A DNA stretch of 64,000 nt, from the NCBI RefSeq assembly GCF_900107685.1, contig NZ_FNRQ01000001.1, positions 682,001-746,000 of the forward strand. The letters run 5' to 3'. The position numbers and the translations under genes are program-made. Origin of the DNA: Paraburkholderia sartisoli. Its GTDB lineage: Bacteria; Pseudomonadota; Gammaproteobacteria; Burkholderiales; Burkholderiaceae. Below, piece by piece: positions 28,509 through 38,623 of the stretch. Below the pieces are notes generated by a model that was given only the letters and a program-made list of their open reading frames with translations, did not search any database and was not told the origin of the DNA. Within the stretch, counting starts at the first letter, position 1; each line of letters starts with the position of its first letter.

Positions 28509-30884
28509 TCAGGCAGTCGCATCGGCGGTAGCTGTCGCAGGCACCGGTTGCGCATGCAACTGCATCGCGTCGATCGCATCGAGAATCGCCTCGGGTGTCG
28601 CGGGCGCACGCAGCGGCGGCGCGACATCCGCATCCGGCGCCACCGCGGCAATCGCGTCGCGCAGCGCGAGCAGCACCGAAAACGGCAGCAGCAGCGGCGG
28701 CTCGCCGACGGCCTTCGAGCGGAACACCGTCGGCTCGGCGTTTTCGTTGCGATACAGCTTGACGTTGAATGCCGCGGGCGTGTCGCTGACCGCGGGAATC
28801 TTGTACGTCGAAGGCGCATGTGTCATCAGGCGGCCGTCGCGGTTCCACCAGAGTTCCTCGGTGGTGAGCCAGCCCATGCCCTGGATGAATCCGCCTTCGA
28901 CCTGGCCGATATCGATCGCCGGATTGATCGACTGGCCGACGTCGTGCAGGACATCGGTGCGCACGAGCTTCCATTCGCCGGTGAGCGTATCGACGACGAC
29001 TTCCGACACCGCCGCGCCATACGCGAAATAGTAGAACGGATGGCCGGTGAGCGTCTTCGCGTCCCAGTGGACTTTCGGCGTCGTATAGAACCCGTCGGAC
29101 CACAGCTGGACGCGCGCCAGATACGCGGCGTTCACCAGTTGCGCAAACGGAATCGACGTGCCGTTGACGCTCACCATGCCGTCGGCGAACGTCACGTCTT
29201 CGGCGGCGCCGTTCAGCTGCTGCGCGGCGAGCGCGGCGAGCCGGTTGCGTATCGTGCGCGCGGCGGCTTCGGCGGCCTTGCCGTTCAGGTCGCTGCCGGT
29301 CGAGGCGGCCGTCGCCGACGTGTTCGCCACCTTCGACGTGTCGGTCGCCGTGGCGCGCACGCGCGACAGTGCGACGCCGAGTTCGCTTGCCACGACCTGC
29401 GCGACCTTCGTGTTGAGCCCCTGGCCCATTTCGGTGCCGCCATGATTGACGAGAATCGAGCCGTCCTTGTAGACATGCACGAGCGCGCCGGCCTGATTCA
29501 GGAACGGCACGTTGAACGAGATGCCGAACTTCAGCGGCGTCATCGCGATGCCGCGCTTGAGCACGGGGCTCGTCGCGTTGTACGCGGCGAGCGCGTCGCG
29601 ACGCGCGCGGTAGTCGCTGGTCGCGAGCAGTGCTTCGGTCAGCGGCGCGATGACGTTGTCTTCGACACGCTGCCCATACGGCGTCACGTCGCGTTCGCCG
29701 ACGCCATAGTAGTTGGCGATGCGCACGTCGACCGGATCGCGCTTCAGCTGGCGCGCGATGCTGTCGAGCATCACTTCCATGACGAGCGCGCCCTGCGGTC
29801 CGCCGAAGCCGCGAAACGCGGTGTTCGACTGCGTGTTCGTCTTGCAGCACAGCGCGACGATCTCGACGTCGGACAGATAGTAGGCGTTGTCGAAGTGACA
29901 GACGGCGCGCGTCGCCACCGCGCCCGACAGGTCCGCCGAGTAGCCCGCGCGCAACGCGATCTCGACGCGGGCGCCGAGAATCCGGCCGCTGTCGTCGAAG
30001 CCGGCTTCGTATTCGTAGATTGCGTCGTGACGCTTGCCGGTGATCATGAAGTCGTCGTCGCGATCGGCGCGCAGTTTGACCGCGCGCTGCAGCCTGTGCG
30101 CCGCGAGCGCGGCAACGCACGCGAACAGCGCCGACTGCGATTCCTTGCCGCCGAAACCGCCGCCCATGCGCCGGCACTCGCACACGACGCTGTGCGTCGG
30201 CCAGTCGAGCATATGCGCGACGACGTGCTGCATCTCGCTCGGGTGCTGCGTCGAGCTGTAGACGAGCATGCCGTCCATCTCCTTCGGCAACGCATACGCG
30301 ACCTGCCCTTCGAGATAGAACTGCTCCTGTCCGCCCACTTCGAACGTGCCCGAGATGCGATGCGGCGCCGCGGCGATCTTCGCTTCGGGACTGCCGCGCT
30401 TCAGATGCATGGGCGGCAGCACGAACTGCCTCGCCGCTTTCGCTTCGGCGGCCGTGAGCACCGCTTCGAGCGGCTCATAACGGACGACGTCGTCGCTCTT
30501 CGCAAGCGACGCCGCACGCCGCGCGAGTTCGTGACTTTCGGCGATGACGGCGAAAACGGGCTGGCCGAGGTACAGCACTTCGCCATCGGCGAGGATCGGG
30601 TCGTCGTGCAGCACTGGGCCGCAATTGTTTTCGCCGGGAATGTCGGCGGCCGTCAGCACCGCGACGACGCCCGGCGCGTTGCGCACCGCGTCGAGATCCA
30701 TCGACACGATGCGCGCGTGCGCATGGCGCGACAGGCCGAGCGCCGCGTGCAGCGTGCCCTGGAGTTCGACGATGTCGTCGGTGTAGGTCGCCTCGCCGCT
30801 TACGTGCAGCGCGGCCGATTCGTGCGGCAACGCGGCGCCGGCGGCGGTGGATTGCGTCACGAACGCATCGGTTTGCCTGTTCAT
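28509..30884 (-). CDS. xdhB: Xanthine dehydrogenase molybdopterin-binding subunit
   Basis: This encodes the large molybdopterin subunit (791 residues) of the two-subunit bacterial xanthine dehydrogenase, oxidising hypoxanthine and xanthine to urate. Key stretches are GEATYTDDI at the N-terminus, RRMGGGFGGKESQ, RGFGGPQGALVMEVMLD and GGTEMGQGLNTKVAQV, all typical of the family. The ATG at 30884 overlaps the xdhA stop (TGATG) and has GGGAG eight bases before; a GTG at 30887 is the alternative. Confidence 0.95.
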   Translation of the reverse strand: MNRQTDAFVTQSTAAGAALPHESAALHVSGEATYTDDIVELQGTLHAALGLSRHAHARIVSMDLDAVRNAPGVVAVLTAADIPGENNCGPVLHDDPILADGEVLYLGQPVFAVIAESHELARRAASLAKSDDVVRYEPLEAVLTAAEAKAARQFVLPPMHLKRGSPEAKIAAAPHRISGTFEVGGQEQFYLEGQVAYALPKEMDGMLVYSSTQHPSEMQHVVAHMLDWPTHSVVCECRRMGGGFGGKESQSALFACVAALAAHRLQRAVKLRADRDDDFMITGKRHDAIYEYEAGFDDSGRILGARVEIALRAGYSADLSGAVATRAVCHFDNAYYLSDVEIVALCCKTNTQSNTAFRGFGGPQGALVMEVMLDSIARQLKRDPVDVRIANYYGVGERDVTPYGQRVEDNVIAPLTEALLATSDYRARRDALAAYNATSPVLKRGIAMTPLKFGISFNVPFLNQAGALVHVYKDGSILVNHGGTEMGQGLNTKVAQVVASELGVALSRVRATATDTSKVANTSATAASTGSDLNGKAAEAAARTIRNRLAALAAQQLNGAAEDVTFADGMVSVNGTSIPFAQLVNAAYLARVQLWSDGFYTTPKVHWDAKTLTGHPFYYFAYGAAVSEVVVDTLTGEWKLVRTDVLHDVGQSINPAIDIGQVEGGFIQGMGWLTTEELWWNRDGRLMTHAPSTYKIPAVSDTPAAFNVKLYRNENAEPTVFRSKAVGEPPLLLPFSVLLALRDAIAAVAPDADVAPPLRAPATPEAILDAIDAMQLHAQPVPATATADATA

Positions 30885-32458
30885 CACAACGGCTCCCTTG
30901 CAGCATCGGCGGCTGCTTCGCCAGGTTCGCCGGGTTCGCCTGCTTCACCCGCTTCGAATGCAAACGCGTGTACCCTGGAAAGCGCGAGCGGCGCGGCGTC
31001 GCGCGTCTCCAGATGAAAGCGCCACAGCAGATTGCGCGCGACCTTTAGCCGGTAAGCGCTCGATGCGCGCATGTCGGTCAACGGCTGGTAGTCGGCGCTG
31101 ATCGCGTCCATCGCGTGGCGGGCGCACGTCTCGTCCCACGTCGCGCCGGTCAGCGCGGCTTCAGCGTGCGCCGCGCGCTGCGGCGTCGCCGCCATGCCGC
31201 CGAACGCGACGCGGGCTTCCGTGATCGCGCTGCTTTCGTCGATCCGCAACGCAAACGCCGCGCACACGGCCGAGATGTCCTGATCGTACCGCTTCGAGAC
31301 TTTATAGGTGCGAAAGCGCAGGTCGCGCGCGGGACGCGGCACGCGGATCGCCGCGACGAACTCGCCGGGTTGCAGCGCGCTTTTCTGATAGCCGAGGTAG
31401 AACGCATCGAGCGGCAGCGTGCGCGTGGCGCCGCCGTGCCGCAGCACGACTTCGGCGCCGAGCGCGATCAGTGCTGGCATCGAATCGCCGATCGGCGAGC
31501 CGTTCGCGACGTTGCCGCCGAGCGTGCCGGCGTTGCGGATCGGCAGCGACGCAAAACGCGTCCAGAGTTCGGCGAGTTCGGGATAGTCGACGGCGAGCGC
31601 CGCGTACGCGTCTTCCAGCGATGCGGCCGCGCCGATGGTGAGCGTCTGCGCGTCGCGCTCGATGGTTTTCAGTTCGGCCACGTTGCCGATGAAGAGCACG
31701 TCGCCGAGATCGCGAAACTGCTTGGTCACCCACAGGCCGACGTCCGTGCTGCCCGCAAGAATGCGGGCGTGCGGATGCCGCGCGCGCAACGCGGCGAACG
31801 CTTCGAGCGTGACGGGCGCAAAGAAGGTCGGCGTACCGAATGACGCGCCGCGCGCATCGGGCGCGGTGTATTCGAAGGTGTCGCTGCGTTGAAGGGTGCG
31901 CAGCGCCTCGATGACGGGCGCGCGATCGAGCGGCACACGCGGATACTGCTGATAGTCGAACATCTTCTGCGCGGCTTCGACGATGGGCCGATAGCCGGTG
32001 CAGCGGCACAGGTTGCCCGACAGCGCGGTGTTGATTTCATCGCGGGAAGGCAGGCCGGCGTTCGCGGGCTGGTTCTCGTAGAGCGCCCACATCGACATCA
32101 CGAAGCCCGGCGTGCAGAAACCGCATTGGGAGCCGTGACAGTCGACCATCGCCTGTTGTACCGGATGCAGCGCGCCTGCGGCGTCGCGCAGATCCTCGAC
32201 CGTGAAGAGCGCGCGGCCATCGAGCGTCGGCAGGAACTGGATGCACGCGTTGACCGCTGTCAGCCTGAGCGCGCCGTGCGCGTCGCATTCGCCGACGACG
32301 ACCGTACACGCGCCGCAGTCGCCTTCCGCGCAGCCTTCCTTGGTGCCCGTGCAATGGAGATCCTCGCGCAGATGCTGAAGCACGGTGCGCGACGCGGGCA
32401 CGTCGCGCACTTCACGGACGGACCCACGGTAGAAGAAACGGATGGTTTGCGTTGTCAT
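30884..32458 (-). CDS. xdhA: Xanthine dehydrogenase FeS/FAD subunit
   Basis: This encodes the 524-residue small subunit. A plant-type [2Fe-2S] site lies in CTGTKEGCAEGDCGAC, the second cluster uses GSQCGFCTPGF with LCRCTGYRP, and a FAD-binding domain (about residues 190-400) contains AGSTDVGLWVTKQ and IRNAGTLGGNVANGSPIGD. It passes electrons from the molybdenum site to NAD+. The start at 32458 (MTTQTIRFFYRG) is preferred over an upstream in-frame ATG because it fits the family. It is the first gene of the purine operon; the promoter must lie in the 380-base gap upstream. Confidence 0.95.
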   Translation of the reverse strand: MTTQTIRFFYRGSVREVRDVPASRTVLQHLREDLHCTGTKEGCAEGDCGACTVVVGECDAHGALRLTAVNACIQFLPTLDGRALFTVEDLRDAAGALHPVQQAMVDCHGSQCGFCTPGFVMSMWALYENQPANAGLPSRDEINTALSGNLCRCTGYRPIVEAAQKMFDYQQYPRVPLDRAPVIEALRTLQRSDTFEYTAPDARGASFGTPTFFAPVTLEAFAALRARHPHARILAGSTDVGLWVTKQFRDLGDVLFIGNVAELKTIERDAQTLTIGAAASLEDAYAALAVDYPELAELWTRFASLPIRNAGTLGGNVANGSPIGDSMPALIALGAEVVLRHGGATRTLPLDAFYLGYQKSALQPGEFVAAIRVPRPARDLRFRTYKVSKRYDQDISAVCAAFALRIDESSAITEARVAFGGMAATPQRAAHAEAALTGATWDETCARHAMDAISADYQPLTDMRASSAYRLKVARNLLWRFHLETRDAAPLALSRVHAFAFEAGEAGEPGEPGEAAADAAREPL

Positions 32459-32840
32459 GGCGAATCCAGAAGACATTGCGGACCGGGCGCGCGTTACGCA
32501 TGGGGTCGTGCCGTAGCCGGCCTCGCGCACGTAGATCGCCATCCATGACCGAAGATAGCACCGTCGGGCACCGGAAAGTATTTCGCCCCGATGATGCGGG
32601 CTATCAGCCCGCGGTCATGCCATCAGTACGATCCGGATGGCGCGGACAGGTTGCGTCGCGCGGGAAAAATCGCGGAACAAGGCGGGGCGGGGGAGAGCGG
32701 CGGGCTCGCCCGGTCCGGGCGCGTCGGGAAGGCGGCAACGAGGCGGAAACAGGGGCGCCCGGTCCAGCCAGGTGTTTACGCGCAGGTAGCCCGCGATGGA
32801 CGCGGCCTGCGCGTTTCTTGAGGATGCGTGCCGCGGGACG
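32459..32840. other. Intergenic region upstream of xdhA
   Basis: These 382 bases hold no credible gene. CGGGCTATCAGCCCG near 32606-32620 is a short palindrome. I see no clear sigma-70 promoter for xdhA. Confidence 0.4.
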
Positions 32841-33365
32841 TCAGCTGCGGCGACGGTTGCGCACGATACTCAGCGTGAGCGGCACGAACGCGACCACGAA
32901 CGCGATCAGCGACCATGTGGGCAGCGAAAGCCCGAGGATCGGCGGATACGGTGTTTCGCAGAGACCCGCGACCTTGAAGACGGACGGCAGCCAGTGTGCG
33001 GGCGGCAGGCTGTCGACAACCGGTTGCAGTGCGTCGAAACCGCAGCTGAAGCCCGGGTGCGCCAGCACGTAGATATGCCGTGCCGCCGTGACGATGCCGC
33101 CCAGCGCCGACAGCGCGGCCAGCACTTCCAGCAGCCGCACGCCGCGCCAGCGGTTGAAACGCGCGCCGAGGAACGCGAAAATCGCGACCAGCAGGAAGAA
33201 GTAGCGCTGGATGATGCACAGCGGACACGGATCTTCGTGCTTCACGAACTGGAGATAGAGCGCGCCCGCAACCAGCGCGACGCAGATGAGACCGAGCAGG
33301 ACGAGCCATGTGCGCTCGCTGCGCAGCACGGGGTCCCGATGATGCATGAGGTGGTTTAGAGCCAT
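32841..33365 (-). CDS. dsbB: Disulfide bond formation protein B
   Basis: This encodes a 174-residue four-helix inner-membrane protein that reoxidises DsbA and passes electrons to quinone. Redox pairs are Cys47/Cys50 (CPLC) and Cys108/Cys136, in periplasmic loops as expected. The first loop follows helix 1, and LPTWS precedes the last helix. The gene appears monocistronic or loosely linked to the amidase gene on the same strand upstream. Confidence 0.95.
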   Translation of the reverse strand: MALNHLMHHRDPVLRSERTWLVLLGLICVALVAGALYLQFVKHEDPCPLCIIQRYFFLLVAIFAFLGARFNRWRGVRLLEVLAALSALGGIVTAARHIYVLAHPGFSCGFDALQPVVDSLPPAHWLPSVFKVAGLCETPYPPILGLSLPTWSLIAFVVAFVPLTLSIVRNRRRS

Positions 33366-33442
33366 TTTGATATAAATAGGGGCCGAAGTAGCGTGAGTGT
33401 GACCGCGATTCTAGCGCGAACGCCATCCATATCGGGTTCGGC

Positions 33443-34819
33443 CTATCGGATAGTGTTAAGGACGGCTTCGACGGCCCGGCCGACAGCGAGCAGCGCGTCG
33501 TCGCCATAAGGCTCGCCGGCCAGCATCAGGCCCACCGGCGCGCTTCCCCGCGCGTGGCAGGGTAGCGACAGCGCGCAGGTGTCGAGAAAGTTGAACGCGC
33601 TCGGATTGCGCAGGATCAAGGCGTTCGTGCGACCGAAGGCGTCGTCGTCATGCACGAGCTCGGCGAGGCGCGGCGGCACGACCGGCACGGTCGGCGCGAC
33701 GATCGCGTCGAAGCGCTGCCAGAGCGCCCGCGCGGCTTCGAGCATCGCGTGGCGTTCGGCTACGAGGTCGAGGTAATCGGAGGCGCTGGCGGGCTGCCCC
33801 TTCAGGATGCGCAACAGTACCCGCGGGTCGTATTCGTCGCGGTGTTTTTCCAGCAGCGGACGGTGCCATGCATACGCTTCAATCGACGAAAAGCCGAAGC
33901 GGTTGATCGCCGGCAGCCGGTCGAGCGGCGCAAACCGCACTTCGCTCACGATCGCACCGGCGGCTTCGAGGTGCTTGAGGGCCGTATCGATGGCTTCGGC
34001 GACGGCCGGCTCCACGTCGTCGGTCACGTAGTGGTTGAGCACGCCGAGGCGCACGCCTTCGAGCGGTCGCGCGGCCGGAATGCGCGGCTCGAGCCCCGCC
34101 AGCATCCGGTCGACGAGCGCGCAGCATGCCACCGTCACGCCGATCGGGCCGAACGAATCGAGCGTCGTCGAAAGGGGCACGCCGCCCTGCCTCGGGATAC
34201 GTCCGGCCGTCGGCTTGAAGCCGGTCAGGCCGCACAGCGCGGCTGGAATGCGGATCGAGCCGCCGGTGTCGGTGCCGAGCGCGACGGCCGCCATGCCGTC
34301 CGCCACCGATACGCCCGCGCCCGACGACGAGCCGCCCGAGATCCGCTCGTCGCCCTTCACGTCGCGCCGCCAGGGCGAGAGCGGATGGCCGTAGTGCGGA
34401 TTGAGCCCGAGCCCGGAGAACGCGAACTCGCTCATGTTGGTGCGCCCGACGATCACCGCGCCCGCGCGCTTGAGCCGCGCGACGGCGAGCGCGTCGGCGC
34501 TGGCGGGCGCGGCGCCGGCCAGCACGCGGGAGCCGGCGCGCGTCACCTGGCCTTCGATGTCGAACAGGTCCTTCACCGAAACCGGAATGCCCGCGAGCGG
34601 CGAGAGCACCGTGCCGGCGGCGCGCAGGCGGTCGTGGGCGTCGGCGGCGGCGCGCGCGCTGTCCGCGTCGACGTGCATGAAGGTGACCGCGCCCTGGCCC
34701 AAAGGATCGGCAATCCGCTCGAGTGCGGTTTCAACCAGCTGGCGGCTCGTCGTGCGGCCGGCGGCCAGATCGGCGGCAAGCCGGGCGAGCGGCGGGAAGG
34801 GCGTGAATTCGGTAGCCAT
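33443..34819 (-). CDS. Amidase (amidase signature family)
   Basis: This encodes a 458-residue Ser-cisSer-Lys amidase. The catalytic Lys is in PVSVKDLFDIEG, the cis-Ser in GGSSSGAGVSVADG, and the nucleophile Ser in TDTGGSIRIPA. The family includes GatA, allophanate hydrolase and many broad amidases; no GatB/GatC neighbours exist, so a free-standing amidase is likely with unknown substrate. The start at 34819 (MATEFTPFPP) fits the family better than upstream codons. It is divergent from the antiporter gene. Confidence 0.87.
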   Translation of the reverse strand: MATEFTPFPPLARLAADLAAGRTTSRQLVETALERIADPLGQGAVTFMHVDADSARAAADAHDRLRAAGTVLSPLAGIPVSVKDLFDIEGQVTRAGSRVLAGAAPASADALAVARLKRAGAVIVGRTNMSEFAFSGLGLNPHYGHPLSPWRRDVKGDERISGGSSSGAGVSVADGMAAVALGTDTGGSIRIPAALCGLTGFKPTAGRIPRQGGVPLSTTLDSFGPIGVTVACCALVDRMLAGLEPRIPAARPLEGVRLGVLNHYVTDDVEPAVAEAIDTALKHLEAAGAIVSEVRFAPLDRLPAINRFGFSSIEAYAWHRPLLEKHRDEYDPRVLLRILKGQPASASDYLDLVAERHAMLEAARALWQRFDAIVAPTVPVVPPRLAELVHDDDAFGRTNALILRNPSAFNFLDTCALSLPCHARGSAPVGLMLAGEPYGDDALLAVGRAVEAVLNTIR

Positions 34820-35023
34820 GGCTGTCCGTGTCCATTCGATGATGCGGATGATGCGCTGCGCGGTTTCGCGGGGCCCGGTGCGCCGGCCGGCGCTGGAACA
34901 CCGCGTGGCGCACGTCCGTGAAACAATCAGGCGATATCGTTCGCATTGTAGATCGGCGCGCAAGCGGCATTTCATCCAGCTGGGTTACCATGCGTTTTTT
35001 ACTATTTGTAAGGATTCAGGCGC

Positions 35024-36781
35024 ATGCATCAAGGCATCGGCTTTATTCAGGATCTGGCGGTGGTGATGGCGATCGCGGGCATCGTCACGGTGTTGTTTCA
35101 TCGCCTGAAACAGCCGGTGGTGCTGGGTTATATCGCGGCGGGCGTGATCATCGGGCCGTACACGCCGCCGTTCCAGCTGATTCACGACGAGCAGACCATT
35201 CAGACGCTCGGCGAGCTCGGCGTCGTCTTCCTGATGTTTTCGCTCGGTCTCGAGTTCAGCCTGCGCAAGCTCTTTCGCGTCGGCGCGACGGCGATCGTCG
35301 CGGCGTTATCCGAGATCGTGCTGATGCTGTGGCTCGGCTACGAGATCGGCAGCGCGTTCGGCTGGAGCCAGATGGATTCGCTTTTTCTCGGCGCGATCCT
35401 CGCCGTTTCGTCGACGACAATCATCGTCAAGGCGCTCTCCGAACTGAACCTGAAGCGCGAAAGCTTCGCGCAACTCGTGTTCGGCATTCTGATCGTCGAG
35501 GATATTCTGGCGATCGCCATGCTCGTGCTGCTCTCGGGCATCGCCCAGACGGGCGAACTCAACACGGGCGTCGCGTTCATGACGCTCGGCAAGCTGCTGC
35601 TCTTCATGACGGTTTCACTCGTGGCCGGGATCGTGCTCGTGCCGCGCGCGCTCAACTACGTCGCGCGCGCCCAGAGCGACGAGATGCTGCTCGTGTCGGT
35701 GCTGGGCTTCTGCTTCGGCTTCTGCCTGCTCGTCGTGAAGCTCGACTACAGCATCGCGCTCGGCGCGTTTCTGATCGGCGCGATCATGGCCGAGTCGCGT
35801 CATCTGCATCGGATCGAGCACCTGATCGCGCCGCTGCGCGATGCGTTCTCCGCGATCTTCTTCGTGACGATCGGGCTGATGCTCAACCCCGCCGTGCTGG
35901 TGGATTACGCGTGGCCGATCGCGGTGATCACGGTGGCCGTGATTCTCGGCAAGATCGTGTCGTGCGGGCTCGGAACCTTTCTTGCCGGTAAGGACGGCCG
36001 CACGGCGATGCGCGTCGGCATGACCGTTTCGCAGATCGGCGAGTTCTCGTTCATCATCGCGTCGCTCGGGCTCACGCTGAAGGTGACGAGCGCGTTTCTC
36101 TATCCGGTCGCGGTGGCCGTGTCGGCGCTCACCACGCTGTTCACGCCGTACCTGATCCGCGCGGCCGATCCGTTGACCCGCCGTCTTGCCCACGCGATGC
36201 CGCCGACGCTCGCCAGCCTGTTCGGCATGTACGCGCAATGGCTCGGCAGCCTGGGGCCGGCAACGGGCGAGCCGACCGTGTTCAGCATCACGCGACGCAT
36301 CGTCGTGCAGATCGCCGTGAACCTCGCGCTCGTCGCGGCGATCTTTCTGGCGGCGTCTTATGGTTCGTCGTATGGCAGCCGCTGGATCGCGCGCTGGATC
36401 GCCTCGGAGCCGGCCCAGCGCGTCGTGCTGTGGAGCGCGGCGCTGCTGGTCTCGATGCCGTTTCTCGTCGCCGTGTACCGGAAGACGAAATCGCTCGCGC
36501 TGCTGCTCGCCGAGATCAGCGTGCAGCCCGCGAAGGCGGGGCGCTTCACGTACGCCATCCGCTATGCGATCTCGGACCTCGTGCCGGTTGTCTCGATGAT
36601 CGGCGTGTTCCTGCTGGTCGCGGCGCTCTCGGGCGCGATCCTGCCGCCGACGGGCCTGCTCGTCGCCGTGCTGGTCTGCGCGGCGCTGCTCGTGACGCTG
36701 TTGTGGCGATGGTGCGTGAAGATCCACGCGGCGATGCAGATCGCGCTGCGCGAATCCTTCGACGAGCAACCCGATCCTTGA
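35024..36781 (+). CDS. CPA2-family cation:proton antiporter (KefB/YbaL-like)
   Basis: This encodes a 585-residue membrane protein. The first 390 residues are a Na+/H+ exchanger domain with about 12 helices and the typical QPVVLGYIAAGVIIGP start, GVVFLMFSLGLEFS and LGAFLIGAIMAES. Instead of the cytosolic TrkA-N domain of KefB or YbaL, the C-terminal 180 residues hold more hydrophobic helices. It probably exchanges K+ or Na+ for protons. ATG 35024 is just after TAAGGATTC. Confidence 0.87.
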   Translation: MHQGIGFIQDLAVVMAIAGIVTVLFHRLKQPVVLGYIAAGVIIGPYTPPFQLIHDEQTIQTLGELGVVFLMFSLGLEFSLRKLFRVGATAIVAALSEIVLMLWLGYEIGSAFGWSQMDSLFLGAILAVSSTTIIVKALSELNLKRESFAQLVFGILIVEDILAIAMLVLLSGIAQTGELNTGVAFMTLGKLLLFMTVSLVAGIVLVPRALNYVARAQSDEMLLVSVLGFCFGFCLLVVKLDYSIALGAFLIGAIMAESRHLHRIEHLIAPLRDAFSAIFFVTIGLMLNPAVLVDYAWPIAVITVAVILGKIVSCGLGTFLAGKDGRTAMRVGMTVSQIGEFSFIIASLGLTLKVTSAFLYPVAVAVSALTTLFTPYLIRAADPLTRRLAHAMPPTLASLFGMYAQWLGSLGPATGEPTVFSITRRIVVQIAVNLALVAAIFLAASYGSSYGSRWIARWIASEPAQRVVLWSAALLVSMPFLVAVYRKTKSLALLLAEISVQPAKAGRFTYAIRYAISDLVPVVSMIGVFLLVAALSGAILPPTGLLVAVLVCAALLVTLLWRWCVKIHAAMQIALRESFDEQPDP

Positions 36782-36921
36782 GCGATCCCTGAGCGCCGGG
36801 TTTTCGCAAAAAAGCCGCAACAATGTGAGCAAATGTTTGCTGGTTTGCCGCTGATGGCGCGCTGGCGGATAATCGGATGGTGTCCATTCGTTCGCGTATA
36901 CGGCGCGCCTGTCCCACAGTC

Positions 36922-38346
36922 ATGAGCGAAAACAAGCCAACCAATCCTGGAACACCCGCAGCCGCTTCCGTGGGTACACCCGGCGCTACACCTTCCTCCA
37001 CTGATTTGCCCGGTACATCGTCGCCCGACGCGCAGGCCGCGCCGGCGGGATTGCCAACGGCGCCGCCGGATGCGCCCGAGGCCGCGGCCCGCGCATCGAC
37101 GGACGATCCGCAGAGCGCGTCGACCGTGACGCCCGCCGCGACACCCGCCGCGACACCGAAGACCCAGCAGCAACTCGACGCCGCCGAAGCACGCGCCGCC
37201 GCCGCCCAGGCAACCGCGAAGCAGGAAGCCGCGGTCCACGATCGCGATCGCACGTCGCGAACGGGTGCGCCGGCGTCTTCTGCTGCCGCCACGGCCGGTG
37301 CCGCGCCTTCCTCCACTGAAGCCGCCGGAGCGACCGGAGCCGCCGGAGCCGCAGGAGCCACCGCGGACGAACCACCCGCACCGGGTTCGCCGCCACCGGG
37401 CTTCACGTCACAGCCTGACTTCTCCACGTTCAATCCGCCGCCGGCCAGTTCGCTGCCGCCTTCGGCGCCGCGTTATCTGAAGCAGAGCGATTCGGCGTGG
37501 TCGGTATTCGGACGGATCATCGCCGCGCGCGCCCGGCAGCTGTTCGATCGCGCCGGCCAGCGCATCACGCAGCGCACGCTGCGCATCGGCGTGTCGGCGC
37601 GGATCTTTCACCCGGAACCGGGCGCGAAGGGGTTGCGCGGCAAGACCCTGCAATACCTCGAAGAGTCGATCGCCCACTGGGTGATGTCGCGCGACGTCAT
37701 CGTGTTCATGATTCCGACGGTCGGCCATCAGGGCATGCTGCATCCGAGCAACATCCGTCTGCGCGACTACGCGAAGCACCTCGACGGCCTGCTGCTGCAA
37801 GGCGGCGCGGACGTCTCGCCGCAGTCTTATCAGGAAGCCGCGACGCGGCCCGAGTGGCCCGGCGACCGCGTTCGCGACATGTACGAACTGGAGTTGCTGC
37901 ATGAGTTCGTCGAGTCGGGCAAGCCCGTGCTCGGCGTGTGCCGTGGCTGCCAGCTGATCAACGTGGCGTTCGGCGGCTCGCTCTACCAGGATATCGCCAC
38001 CGATGTGCCGACGGCCGGCGTACACGTCAGCGAGCAGTACGACCAGCATCGTCACGCCGTGCATTTCCCGGATGGCTCGACGCTCGCGAACATGTTTCCG
38101 GGACGGCGCGAAGCGATCGTCAACTCGATTCACCACCAGGCCGTGAAGACGCTCGGCCGCGACCTGAACATCGAGGCGGTCTCGGCGTCCGACGGCATTA
38201 TCGAAGCCGTGCGGTATCGTCGCGCGCCATTCGTGATGGGCGTGCAGTGGCACCCGGAATTTCACCGTGCGGGCGGTCCGGAACTGCTCGACTGTACGCC
38301 GTTGCTCGACACGTTTTTGCGCGTCGCGCGCGAGACCCGCTTCTAG
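36922..38346 (+). CDS. Class I glutamine amidotransferase-like (peptidase C26, PuuD-like)
   Basis: This encodes a 474-residue protein whose C-terminal 260 residues form a gamma-glutamyl-GABA hydrolase-like domain. The nucleophile lies in GVCRGCQLINVAFGG, and the His-Glu pair in GVQWHPEFH. The first 200 residues are low-complexity, rich in Ala, Pro, Thr, Ser and Gly, and unlike typical PuuD (about 250 residues). The partner substrate is unknown. An in-frame ATG at 36877 could add 15 residues. A terminator follows. Confidence 0.83.
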   Translation: MSENKPTNPGTPAAASVGTPGATPSSTDLPGTSSPDAQAAPAGLPTAPPDAPEAAARASTDDPQSASTVTPAATPAATPKTQQQLDAAEARAAAAQATAKQEAAVHDRDRTSRTGAPASSAAATAGAAPSSTEAAGATGAAGAAGATADEPPAPGSPPPGFTSQPDFSTFNPPPASSLPPSAPRYLKQSDSAWSVFGRIIAARARQLFDRAGQRITQRTLRIGVSARIFHPEPGAKGLRGKTLQYLEESIAHWVMSRDVIVFMIPTVGHQGMLHPSNIRLRDYAKHLDGLLLQGGADVSPQSYQEAATRPEWPGDRVRDMYELELLHEFVESGKPVLGVCRGCQLINVAFGGSLYQDIATDVPTAGVHVSEQYDQHRHAVHFPDGSTLANMFPGRREAIVNSIHHQAVKTLGRDLNIEAVSASDGIIEAVRYRRAPFVMGVQWHPEFHRAGGPELLDCTPLLDTFLRVARETRF

Positions 38347-38383
38347 CCACGGTTCTAGCCCCGCCGTTTTCGACCTCGACAGG

Positions 38384-38409
38384 AAAGCCGGCTGCACGCC
38401 GGTTTTTTT
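38384..38409 (+). terminator. Rho-independent terminator
   Basis: Stem CCGGC/GCCGG with a 5-base loop is followed by seven T, just after the amidotransferase gene. Confidence 0.8.
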
Positions 38410-38623
38410 GTGATTTTTTGTACCTCTGGTATTTCCATCGCTTTTCGCGCGGGTCTCCTTCGTTGAGCCGCGCGTGATCTTCGATACCGTGAATGCATGC
38501 GATCGCGCGGGACGTCCGTTTATCTCGATTTAAACTCTGCACGGGGCTGCTCAGAACGCTTCGCTTCGCTGCCAAACCGCGCGATAATTGCGGGCTATTC
38601 AGCATTTGCACGGAGCATGCACG

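Noticed and set aside
28440..31016. 858-codon + strand frame across xdhB
   Set aside because: Antisense shadow in high-GC DNA; the - strand encodes a clear XdhB.
34820..34975. Upstream extension of the amidase
   Set aside because: The added residues are Arg-rich and lie in the divergent promoter gap.
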